Source of the DNA: Micromonospora sp. WMMD961
GTDB taxonomy: Bacteria; Actinomycetota; Actinomycetes; Mycobacteriales; Micromonosporaceae
NCBI RefSeq assembly: GCF_029626145.1
Contig: NZ_JARUBJ010000002.1
Span: 4,003,501-4,067,500, forward strand
Direction: 5' to 3'
Length of the DNA: 64,000 nt
Both the position numbers and the translations under genes were made by a program. Below the pieces are notes generated by a model that was given only the letters and a program-made list of their open reading frames with translations, did no database searches and was not told where the DNA came from. Shown here one piece after another: positions 32,617 to 39,310 of this stretch; position 1 is the stretch's first letter; the number at the start of each line of letters is the position of its first letter.

Positions 32617-33723
32617 TCAGACCAACGCCGCCAGCCGCGCGACGAGGTCGGTCGGCGGCGGCATCGCGGCGATCTCCCGGCTGACCTGCCCGGCGACGGT
32701 GCGCAGGTCGTCGTCGGTGAGCAGACGGGTCAGCGTCTGCGCGGTGATGTCCCGGGGGCGCAGCGCCAGGCCGGCACCTCGGCGGGCCACCAGCTCGGCG
32801 TTGTGCCGCCGGTCCCCCGGACCGACGGTGGCCAGTTGGGGTAGGCCGGCGGCGAGGGCACCCAAGACACTGCCCGCCCCACCGTGGTGCACCAGCGCCA
32901 CGCTCGCCGGCATCGCCTCGTCGAGCGGGATCCAGTCGACCACCCGCACGTTGCCGGGCAGTGAACGAACCGACCGCTCGTCCGGTCGGACCAGCACGAT
33001 CTCGGCGTCCACCTGAGCGGCGGCGGCCACCACGGCGGGCATCGGCCCCCGGTCGCCGGGGCCGGTCAGGGTGCTGCGGGTGACCAGGATCCGGGGACGC
33101 TCACCCGGCTCGCGCAGCCAGGCCGGCAGTTCGCCGCCGCCGACGTAGGAGTCGTACCGCATCGGCCAGCCGCCCTGGGTGGCGACGCTGGGCGGGGCCA
33201 CGGCGAGAGCGGCGGCGGGCGGTGGCAGTTCGCTCAGACCGTGTCGGCGCAGGGCGGCGCCGAGCCGGCCGGTCGTCGCGCGGACCAGGTCGCGGCCGTC
33301 GAAGAGGGCGTTCTCCTGCCGTACGGCCGGCACGTCGAGGCGCGCCGCGGCCACCGCGCCGGCGACCGCGAACGGCTCGTACAGCACAAGGTCCGGCTGC
33401 CACTGGGTGGCCAGCGCGACCACCGGGTCGGTGAGCTGGTCGTTGAGCGCGCCGAAGAGCAGGCCGGCGCCCCGGGTGCCGGCGGTGCCGGCCATTTCGG
33501 CGCGCGCGATCAGCGGATGGCGGGGGAAGACTCGCAGCGCGATCCGGCCGAAGTCGAAGCCCGGAGCGATGTCGTGCACCGCCAGACCGGCGTCGGCCGC
33601 GGCCAGACCACCGCCACCGGTGGCCAGCAACACGTCGTGACCGGCGTCGCGCAGCGCGACCGCGAGCGGCACCAGCGGGAAGACGTGCCCGACGAGCGGG
33701 GCGGAGACCACCAGCACGCGCAT
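32617..33723 (-). CDS. Macrolide-type glycosyltransferase (GT1)
   Basis: 368 residues, GT-B fold. The N-terminus MRVLVVSAPLVGHVFPLVPLAVALRDAGHDVLLATG is the acceptor domain of the EryCIII/MGT group; the C-terminal nucleotide-sugar signature appears as VRVVDWIPLDEAMPASVALVHHGGAGSVLGALAAGLPQL. Such enzymes transfer a sugar, often a deoxysugar from dTDP, to a small hydrophobic acceptor. No sugar biosynthesis genes lie in the window, so it could be a detoxifying or orphan tailoring enzyme. It is slightly shorter than usual (390-420). It is monocistronic with ATG 33723; a gene relic lies just upstream. Confidence 0.88.
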   Translation of the reverse strand: MRVLVVSAPLVGHVFPLVPLAVALRDAGHDVLLATGGGGLAAADAGLAVHDIAPGFDFGRIALRVFPRHPLIARAEMAGTAGTRGAGLLFGALNDQLTDPVVALATQWQPDLVLYEPFAVAGAVAAARLDVPAVRQENALFDGRDLVRATTGRLGAALRRHGLSELPPPAAALAVAPPSVATQGGWPMRYDSYVGGGELPAWLREPGERPRILVTRSTLTGPGDRGPMPAVVAAAAQVDAEIVLVRPDERSVRSLPGNVRVVDWIPLDEAMPASVALVHHGGAGSVLGALAAGLPQLATVGPGDRRHNAELVARRGAGLALRPRDITAQTLTRLLTDDDLRTVAGQVSREIAAMPPPTDLVARLAALV

Positions 33724-33854
33724 GGCCGCATCCTATGTCTCCACCGACGTCGAGGCGGGCCCCCGCACGCACACCCCGAGCGGGCCGACGCGCCTCCACA
33801 GGGGACGGCGTCGACCCATCGCGGTCGCTGCCCGTCAGACGGCCGCCGGTCGTT

Positions 33855-34118
33855 GGTCGTTGGTCGACGATGCGGCGCATCTTGCCCATCGACCGCTGCA
33901 CCGCGTCCGGGGCGAGGACGGCGACGGCGACGCTCACCCCGATGGTGTTCTTCACCAGCTCGGCGAGCGTCGCGCCGGCCCCGCGCGGCCGTGTCCGCAG
34001 CCACCTCCGCCCGCCGCTCCACGCACACGGTCAGGGTGTCCAGCCGGCCGCGCCGATCGAGGACGCACTGGAAGTGCGGCGACAGCTGCGGGGTCCGCAG
34101 GATCAGCTCCTCGATCTG
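33855..34118 (-). pseudogene. Frameshifted 3' end of a phenylacetate-CoA ligase gene (paaK relic)
   Basis: Read leftward from 34118, one frame gives LILRTPQLSPHFQCVLDRRG then LDTLTVCVERRAEV; within about 30 codons the homology moves to another frame giving ELVKNTIGVSVAVAVLAP then SMGKMRRIVDQRP. Together these are the C-terminal end of PaaK (phenylacetate--CoA ligase), joined by a frameshift near 33960-34000. No N-terminal part exists nearby; 33724-33854 and 34119-34292 hold nothing recognisable. It is a decayed fragment of a roughly 430-codon gene. Identification is from remembered family motifs. Confidence 0.75.
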
Positions 34119-34292
34119 GGTGAGCGCAGTCGGTCGCGATGCAGGGCGCGCAGCTCGTCTGTGCCGGCACGCTCGATCGGCTCCGGTTCCTCCCCCGAGG
34201 GGTGCGGGCCTGCATCGACTGCCTCCTTGGTGCGGCGGTCCCGGTGGGGCTGCGGGTGCCGTCCGCCCGCCGTCACCGGGCTGACGCGGCGG

Positions 34293-34742
34293 TCAGCGGG
34301 CGGCTGGCAGCCGGTGCAGGGCGTCGACCAGCGGTGCCAGCTCAGGGGTGGCCTCCGCCTCGGCGAGCGCGTCACCGAGCACCCGGTCGTGGGTGGGCCG
34401 GGCCTGGCCGAGCAACTCGGAGCCGGCCGGGGTCAGCTCGGTGTAGATGCCGCGCCGGTCGTCGGCGCAGAGGATGCGGGTGAGCAGACCGCGCTGCTCC
34501 AGGCGGGTGACCAGGCGGGTGGTGGCGCTGCCGGAGAGCGCCGCGGCGCGGGCGAGCTGACTCATCCGCATGTGCCAGCCGTGCTGGCGCGAGAGCGCGT
34601 CGAGGACCGTGTATTCGACGACGGACAGGTCGTGGCCGGCCTGCAGGGCCCGCTCCAGGGACGTCTCGATCAGCCCGTGCAGGGCGGCCAGGGTGCGCCA
34701 ACCCTGCGCACGGATTTCGACGGCGTCATCGGCGATGCCCAT
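34293..34742 (-). CDS. MarR-family transcriptional regulator
   Basis: 149 residues, winged helix dimer of the MarR type: LSVVEYTVLDALSRQHGWHMRMSQLARAAALSGSATTRLVTRLEQRGLLTR forms the DNA-binding helix-turn-helix and DDRRGIYTELTPAG the wing. MarR proteins repress neighbouring efflux or detoxification genes until they bind a small aromatic ligand. ATG 34742 follows GAGGAGGG. It is divergent from the MFS transporter with 137 bp between them, where inverted TGCAA-type half-sites lie (34804-34847). Control of the transporter is very likely. Confidence 0.9.
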   Translation of the reverse strand: MGIADDAVEIRAQGWRTLAALHGLIETSLERALQAGHDLSVVEYTVLDALSRQHGWHMRMSQLARAAALSGSATTRLVTRLEQRGLLTRILCADDRRGIYTELTPAGSELLGQARPTHDRVLGDALAEAEATPELAPLVDALHRLPAAR

Positions 34743-34803
34743 GCCGGCCCTCCTCGGGGGTGATCTGGACGGCCCCAGGCTACCACGCTTGCGCCGATAT
34801 AAC

Positions 34804-34847
34804 GCGCGTGCAAGTATTTCGTTGCCGACGCGTGTAGTTGCACGCGC
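34804..34847. promoter_or_regulatory. Candidate MarR operator between marR and the MFS gene
   Basis: GCGCGTGCAA (34804-34813) and TTGCACGCGC (34838-34847) are perfect 10-bp inverted arms 24 bp apart, in an AT-richer stretch just before the MFS start (34880). A further CTTGC half-site precedes at 34788. A related GTTGCA-N7-TGCAAC site occurs at 36180-36198. Confidence 0.55.
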
Positions 34848-34879
34848 CGGACATTTGACCTCTCCTCGATGGGAAGACC

Positions 34880-36100
34880 ATGCCCGTACGACAACAGTCC
34901 CTGCCGCCCGGCCTGATCGCGCTGGCCATCGGCGCCTTCGGCATCGGGCTCACCGAGTTCGTGATCATGGGTCTGCTGCCCGACGTGGCCGCCGACTTCG
35001 CGGTCACCGAGCCGGTGGCCGGCTGGCTCATCTCCGGTTACGCGCTCAGCGTGGCCGTCGGCGGGGTCGCCCTCACCGCAGCGGTCACCCGGCTGCCCCG
35101 CAAGCCGGTGCTGCTCGGCCTGATGGTGCTGTTCATCATCGGCAATCTGCTCTCCGCCGTCGCCGGTGACTACGCCGTGATGATGGCCGGCCGGATCGTC
35201 GCCGCCCTCTGCCACGGCGCGTTCTTCGGCATCGGCGCCGTGGTGGCCGCCGGCCTGGTCGCACCGGCCCGCCGCGCGGGCGCCATCGCGATGATGTTCG
35301 CCGGACTGACCATCGCGAACGTTCTCGGCGTCCCGTTCGGCACCTTCCTCGGGCAGCACTTCGGCTGGCGGTCGACGTTCTGGGCGATCACCGCGATCGG
35401 CGTCATCGCGCTGATCGGCTTGGCCCTGCTCATCCCGGCTCGCGACACCGCCCGCGCCGACCGTCCAGCCGCCGGACTGCGTGGTGAACTGCGCGCCTTC
35501 ACCCACTCGCAGGTCTGGCTCTCCCTGGTGGTCACGGTCCTGGGCTTCGGCGGAATGTTCGGCGCGTTCACCTACATCGCCTACACGCTGACCGAGGTCA
35601 GCGGCTTCGCCACCAGCACCGTGCCGTGGCTGCTCGTCCTCTTCGGAGTGGGGCTCTTCGCCGGCAACCTGCTCGGCGGCCGGGCGGCGGACCGGTCCCT
35701 GTCGCGCACCCTGGTCACCGTCCTGGCAGTGCTCACCCTGGTGCTCGTCGGCTTCGCGCTGACCGCGACGAACCCGGTCCTGACCGTCGTCTCGCTGGTG
35801 CTGATGGGCGGGTTCGGTTTCGCCACCGTGCCGCCATTGCAGATGCGGATCATGCACTACGCGCACCAGGCACCGACGCTGGCGTCCGGGGCGAACATCG
35901 CCGCGTTCAACCTTGGCAACGCGCTGGGCGCCTGGATCGGCGGTGTGACGATCGCCGCCGGACTCGGCTACACCTCGCCGATCTGGGCCGGCGCCGCACT
36001 CACAGTGGCGGGGCTGGGCGTCCTCCTCGGTGCGTTGCGACTGGCCCACCGCCGCGAGCCGGCGGAGACCGACGCGGCCCTGGTGGACACGGCGGCCTGA
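34880..36100 (+). CDS. MFS transporter, DHA1-type drug efflux
   Basis: 406 residues, 12 membrane segments. The first segment, LIALAIGAFGIGLTEFVIMGLLPDVA, is the hallmark of the AraJ/YdhP/Cmx subgroup of drug:H+ antiporters; RLPRKPVLLG is the loop 2-3 motif and CHGAFFGIGAVVAAGLV lies in segment 4. It likely exports amphipathic or chloramphenicol-like compounds across the plasma membrane using the proton gradient. ATG 34880 follows GGGAAG. The divergent marR gene and inverted repeats argue for ligand-induced expression. A hairpin (36118-36145) follows. Confidence 0.9.
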   Translation: MPVRQQSLPPGLIALAIGAFGIGLTEFVIMGLLPDVAADFAVTEPVAGWLISGYALSVAVGGVALTAAVTRLPRKPVLLGLMVLFIIGNLLSAVAGDYAVMMAGRIVAALCHGAFFGIGAVVAAGLVAPARRAGAIAMMFAGLTIANVLGVPFGTFLGQHFGWRSTFWAITAIGVIALIGLALLIPARDTARADRPAAGLRGELRAFTHSQVWLSLVVTVLGFGGMFGAFTYIAYTLTEVSGFATSTVPWLLVLFGVGLFAGNLLGGRAADRSLSRTLVTVLAVLTLVLVGFALTATNPVLTVVSLVLMGGFGFATVPPLQMRIMHYAHQAPTLASGANIAAFNLGNALGAWIGGVTIAAGLGYTSPIWAGAALTVAGLGVLLGALRLAHRREPAETDAALVDTAA

Positions 36101-36117
36101 GCCGCCGACAGGAGAAC

Positions 36118-36145
36118 GCCGGGCCGGGCGGCTGCCCGACCCGGC
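36118..36145 (+). terminator. Terminator of the MFS gene
   Basis: 12-bp stem with one C-A mismatch (36118-36129 with 36134-36145, GCCGGGCCGGGC/GCCCGACCCGGC) and a 4-nt loop, 17 bp past the stop. Confidence 0.65.
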
Positions 36146-36179
36146 GCCACTCTGATCATCGCCTCGCCATCATCTCGCA

Positions 36180-36198
36180 GTTGCAAGTTATGTGCAAC
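36180..36198. promoter_or_regulatory. Candidate operator before the 36242 methyltransferase gene
   Basis: GTTGCA (36180-36185) and TGCAAC (36193-36198) are inverted around AGTTATG. The half-site matches those in the marR-MFS intergenic region, so the same MarR protein may bind here. Confidence 0.4.
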
Positions 36199-36241
36199 AA
36201 GGTCTGGACAACGCCGTCGTAACGTAACTAGCCTTCCCCGC

Positions 36242-37000
36242 ATGAGTCCTTACATCACCGATCCGTGGGCGTGGCAGGAGAGCTGGGATCGCCAGCAGGC
36301 GGCGTTCATGCCGGACCGGGAACACCGGTTCACCGCCATGCTCGACACCGTCGACGCAGTCCTCGACGGCCGGCCGCCACGGGTGCTCGACCTGGCCGGC
36401 GGCACGGGCAGCATCTCGCTGCGGACACTGGCGCGCTTCCCCGGCACCGAGGCGACCCTGCTGGACCTCGACCCGGCGCTGCTCGCCATCGCCCGCGCCT
36501 CGCTGGGCGACCGGGCCACCGTCGTCACGGCCGACCTCGGCACCCCGGACTGGCGCTCCGCACTCCCGCACCGCGAGTACGACGCCGTCCTCACCGCCAC
36601 CGCGCTGCACTGGGTGCCGGCCGACCGACTCGGCCAGCTCTACGCCGAGCTGCGCGACGTGCTGCGACCGGGCGGCGTGTTCGTCAACGCCGACCACATG
36701 CCGGACGACACCCTGCCGGAGCTGACCAAGCGGCTGATGGACCGGGCCCGGGACCGGCGCAACGCCCGGTACGCCGCTGGCTCGATGCTGTCCTGGTCGG
36801 ACTGGTGGGAGCGGGCCGGCGCGGACCCGGCACTGTCTCCGCTGGTGACCCAGCGACAGGACATCTACCCGACCGGGCACAGCCCCGAGTGGTCCCCGCC
36901 CGTCTCGTGGCATTTGGCCGCGCTCACCGCGGCCGGCTTCAGCGAGGCCGGCACGGTCTGGCGGGGAGGCCCGGACGCCGCGGTGGCGGCAGTACGCTGA
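36242..37000 (+). CDS. SAM-dependent methyltransferase
   Basis: 252 residues. Motif I is RVLDLAGGTGSISLRTLARFPG, with LLDLDPALLAIAR as the acidic loop, YDAVLTATALHWV as motif II and LRPGGVFVNADHM as motif III; this is the Methyltransf_12/25 type acting on small molecules. The start is ATG 36242 with no clear ribosome site (the leader reads CTAGCCTTCCCCGC), so a leaderless or very short transcript is possible. It follows the MFS gene on the same strand beyond a hairpin, with its own AT-richer promoter region. Modification of the exported compound is possible but speculative. Confidence 0.85.
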   Translation: MSPYITDPWAWQESWDRQQAAFMPDREHRFTAMLDTVDAVLDGRPPRVLDLAGGTGSISLRTLARFPGTEATLLDLDPALLAIARASLGDRATVVTADLGTPDWRSALPHREYDAVLTATALHWVPADRLGQLYAELRDVLRPGGVFVNADHMPDDTLPELTKRLMDRARDRRNARYAAGSMLSWSDWWERAGADPALSPLVTQRQDIYPTGHSPEWSPPVSWHLAALTAAGFSEAGTVWRGGPDAAVAAVR

Positions 37001-37054
37001 CCCTTCGCCCTCCCCAGACCGGCGTGGCGCTAGGGTGGTGTCGGAGCCGAACGA

Positions 37055-37096
37055 CTCCCGGCGGTGGGGCCCGCCGTCCCGCCTGCACGCCGGGAG
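37055..37096 (+). ncRNA. Structured leader before the crcB pair (possible fluoride-responsive element)
   Basis: CTCCCGGCG (37055-37063) pairs perfectly with CGCCGGGAG (37088-37096), enclosing a small GGCG-GTGGGGCC-CGCC hairpin, with TGATGCC (about 37131-37137) further on. The context (two fluoride channel genes) invites comparison with the crcB/fluoride riboswitch, whose fold also uses a GGnG-rUGG-CnCC hairpin and a downstream UGAUGCC. The match is partial and the spacing long, so I call only a structured leader. Confidence 0.3.
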
Positions 37097-37157
37097 AACC
37101 GCGACACCGCTCGCCAACGGTCCCTGCCAGTGATGCCCGTGCTGGTAGGGAGGATTC

Positions 37158-37634
37158 GTGTCAGAGCCGTTCCAGCCGCGTACCGATCCAGACGTCGACC
37201 TCCGGGTCTCCACCGACCGGGGCGAGCTCACCGCGCACCCCGCGACCGTTCTCGCCGCCATCGCGGCCGGCGGGGCGCTCGGTGCGCTGGCCCGGGCCGG
37301 TCTGCAACACGCCGTCCCGCACCCGCCGACGGGGTTTCCGTGGGCCACCTTCGCCATCAACACGTCCGGCTGCCTGCTGATCGGCGTGCTGATGGCGGTG
37401 CTCGGGCACCTCGACGGTGGCCCCCCGCTGGCTCGCCCGTTCCTCGGGGTCGGGGTGCTCGGCGGGTTCACCACCTTCTCCACCTACTCGGTCGACATCC
37501 AGCAGGCCATCGTCGTGGGCGCTCCGGGCACCGCGCTGGCCTACCTGGCCGCGACGCTGCTCGGGGCGCTCGTCGCGGTTGCGCTGGGCGACAACGTCAC
37601 CGCCCGACTGCTGCGACGCAGGGTGACCCGATGA
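37158..37634 (+). CDS. crcB: Fluoride channel CrcB/Fluc, first subunit
   Basis: 158 residues with a 30-residue charged N-terminal extension and four membrane segments. The GALARAGLQ, FPWATFAINTSGCLLIGVLMAVLG and GGFTTFSTYSVDIQQ blocks are the Fluc signatures; the Asn of INTSG and the Phe/Thr/Ser cluster of FTTFSTYS line the fluoride pore and sodium site. Fluc proteins export fluoride passively as dual-topology dimers. Here two unequal genes lie in tandem, so they probably form a heterodimer of fixed opposite topology. GTG 37158 follows GGGAGG. The stop overlaps the second gene by 4 bp (ATGA). Confidence 0.92.
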   Translation: MSEPFQPRTDPDVDLRVSTDRGELTAHPATVLAAIAAGGALGALARAGLQHAVPHPPTGFPWATFAINTSGCLLIGVLMAVLGHLDGGPPLARPFLGVGVLGGFTTFSTYSVDIQQAIVVGAPGTALAYLAATLLGALVAVALGDNVTARLLRRRVTR

Positions 37635-37993
37635 CCGTGCTGCTCATCGCACTGGGCGCGGCCGTCGGTGCTCCGCTGCGCTACCTCACGGACCGGGCCG
37701 TGCAGTCTCGGCACGACTCGGCGTTCCCCTGGGGCACGCTGACCGTCAACGTGGTCGGGTCACTGCTGCTCGGCGCGCTCGTCGGTTGGTCCGTCGGCCC
37801 GGCGGTCACCGCGGCGCTCGGTACCGGCTTCTGCGGGGCGCTGACCACCTACTCCACCTTCAGCTACGAGACGCTACGACTCGTCCGGGGCGGCAACCGG
37901 CTCCTCGCGATTGCCAACGCGCTGGGCAGCGTGACCGCCGGGCTCGTCGCGGCCACCGCCGGCTACGCCGTGGCCCGCGCCCTGACGGGCTGA
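37631..37993 (+). CDS. crcB: Fluoride channel CrcB/Fluc, second subunit
   Basis: 120 residues, four membrane segments, no N-terminal extension. The signatures GAAVGAPLRYLTDRAVQ, FPWGTLTVNVVGSLLLGALVGW and GFCGALTTYSTFSYETLRL correspond to those of the upstream subunit. Its ATG lies inside the upstream stop (ATGA), giving coupled synthesis that fits a 1:1 heterodimer. It acts in the plasma membrane as a fluoride exporter with the 37158-37634 product. No terminator was recognised before the PadR gene. Confidence 0.93.
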   Translation: MTVLLIALGAAVGAPLRYLTDRAVQSRHDSAFPWGTLTVNVVGSLLLGALVGWSVGPAVTAALGTGFCGALTTYSTFSYETLRLVRGGNRLLAIANALGSVTAGLVAATAGYAVARALTG

Positions 37994-38062
37994 CCGCACA
38001 CCCGCCGTACCGCGCCCGACTCCATCCCCACCAACGCCGGGACCAGGGCCGATCCACCACAC

Positions 38063-38095
38063 ACCGAGGGTATATACGCGGGGTATACGCTCGGT
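38063..38095. promoter_or_regulatory. Palindromic operator before the padR-ABC operon
   Basis: 33-nt imperfect palindrome ACCGAGGGTATATACGCG... to GTATACGCTCGGT: 11 of 12 outer positions pair. It is TATA-rich in a GC-rich genome and lies 14 bp before the PadR start, overlapping the likely promoter. PadR proteins often bind ATAC/GTAT palindromes in their own promoters, so autorepression is likely. Confidence 0.65.
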
Positions 38096-38108
38096 GTAGT
38101 GTACTGCC

Positions 38109-38633
38109 ATGAGCGTGCCACTGACCCTCCTCGGCCTCCTCGAACGCGAGCCCAGCCACGGTTACGACCTGAAGCGCGACTACGACGCCTTCTTCGGCCG
38201 GGGCAAGCCACTGCCGTTCGGCCAGGTCTACTCCACCCTCAGCCGACTGGCCCGCGACGGCAAGGTGGTGATCAGCGACGTCGCCCCCGGCTCCGGCCCC
38301 GACCGCAAGCGCTACGTCATCACCGACGTCGGGGCGACCGAGGTCGAGCAGTGGCTGACCCAGCCGGTCGATCCGGAACCGCACCTGCAGACGGTGCTGT
38401 TCGCCAAGGTCGTGCTCGCGCTGATGCTGGACCGGCCGGCCGCCGAGTACCTCGACACCCAGCGCCGGGCGCACCTGCACCGGATGCGTGAGCTGACCGA
38501 GATCAAGCGCGCCGGCAACCTGGTCGACGCGCTGCTCGCCGACCACGGCCTCTACCACCTGGAGGCGGACCTGCGATGGATCGAGATGACCGGCGCCCGT
38601 CTGGACGCCCTGCGGAAGGAGGTGCGGCCGTGA
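38109..38633 (+). CDS. PadR-family transcriptional regulator
   Basis: 174 residues. The N-terminal winged helix (PLTLLGLLEREPSHGYDLKRDYDAFF, PLPFGQVYSTLSRLARDGKV) is the PadR motif, followed by RKRYVITDVGATEVEQWL and a C-terminal helical dimerisation domain as in the PadR-s1/Vir group. It should repress its own operon, which encodes an ABC exporter, until the exporter's substrate binds. ATG 38109 sits just after the palindromic operator. Its stop overlaps the ATPase start by 4 bp (GTGA). Similar PadR-ABC operons in actinomycetes act in peptide or drug resistance. Confidence 0.92.
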   Translation: MSVPLTLLGLLEREPSHGYDLKRDYDAFFGRGKPLPFGQVYSTLSRLARDGKVVISDVAPGSGPDRKRYVITDVGATEVEQWLTQPVDPEPHLQTVLFAKVVLALMLDRPAAEYLDTQRRAHLHRMRELTEIKRAGNLVDALLADHGLYHLEADLRWIEMTGARLDALRKEVRP

Positions 38634-39310
38634 GCGTCGTGATCGAAGCGCGCGACGTGACGTTCTCCTTCGGCCAGACCCCCGCCCTGCGCGGTGCCAG
38701 CGTCGCCGTGGACGCGGGCGAGATCCTCGCCGTGATGGGCCCCAGCGGCTCGGGCAAGTCCACCCTGCTGCACTGCCTGGCCGGCATCCTGGTGCCCGAC
38801 TCCGGCGAGATCCTCTTCGACGGGGCCCCGGTGCACGCCATGGCCGAGACCGAGCGCAGCAGCCTGCGCCGGGACCGCTTCGGCTTCGTGTTCCAGTTCG
38901 GTCAACTCGTCCCCGAGCTGACCGCGGTGGAGAACGTCGCGCTGCCGCTGCTGCTCAGCGGCGTACACCGGAAGCAGGCGCTCCCCAAGGCGGAAGCCTG
39001 GTTCGCGCGCCTCGGCCTGGACGGCTTGGAGCAGCGCCGCTCGGGTGAGCTGTCCGGCGGGCAGGCGCAACGCGTCGCCCTGGCCCGTGGCCTGGTCGCC
39101 GAGCCGCAGGTGCTCTTCGCCGACGAGCCGACCGGCGCGCTCGACTCGCTCACCGGCGAGCAGGTCATGGATCTGCTGGTCGGTGCCGCCCGCGAGCAGG
39201 GCACCACTGTCATCCTGGTCACCCACGAGCCGAGGATCGCGGCGTACGCCGACCGCGAGGTCATGGTCCGCGACGGGCGCGTGAACGCGCCGGACCGGAT
39301 CACCTCGTGA
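38630..39310 (+). CDS. ABC transporter ATP-binding protein (MacB/LolD type)
   Basis: 226 residues. Walker A is MGPSGSGKSTLLHCLAG, the Q-loop FVFQFGQLVPELTAVENV, the signature LSGGQAQRVALARGLV, Walker B VLFADEPTGALDS and the H-loop VTHEP. The FADEPTGALDS form is typical of ATPases paired with FtsX-like permeases. It drives the 39307-41460 permease. GTG 38630 follows AGGAGG at 38617 and overlaps the padR stop (GTGA), and its own stop overlaps the permease start in the same way. Confidence 0.95.
   Translation: MSVVIEARDVTFSFGQTPALRGASVAVDAGEILAVMGPSGSGKSTLLHCLAGILVPDSGEILFDGAPVHAMAETERSSLRRDRFGFVFQFGQLVPELTAVENVALPLLLSGVHRKQALPKAEAWFARLGLDGLEQRRSGELSGGQAQRVALARGLVAEPQVLFADEPTGALDSLTGEQVMDLLVGAAREQGTTVILVTHEPRIAAYADREVMVRDGRVNAPDRITS

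Noticed and set aside
37001..37157. Calling a definite fluoride riboswitch
   Set aside because: Only parts of the consensus can be matched by eye and the linker is too long; kept as a structured leader with low confidence.
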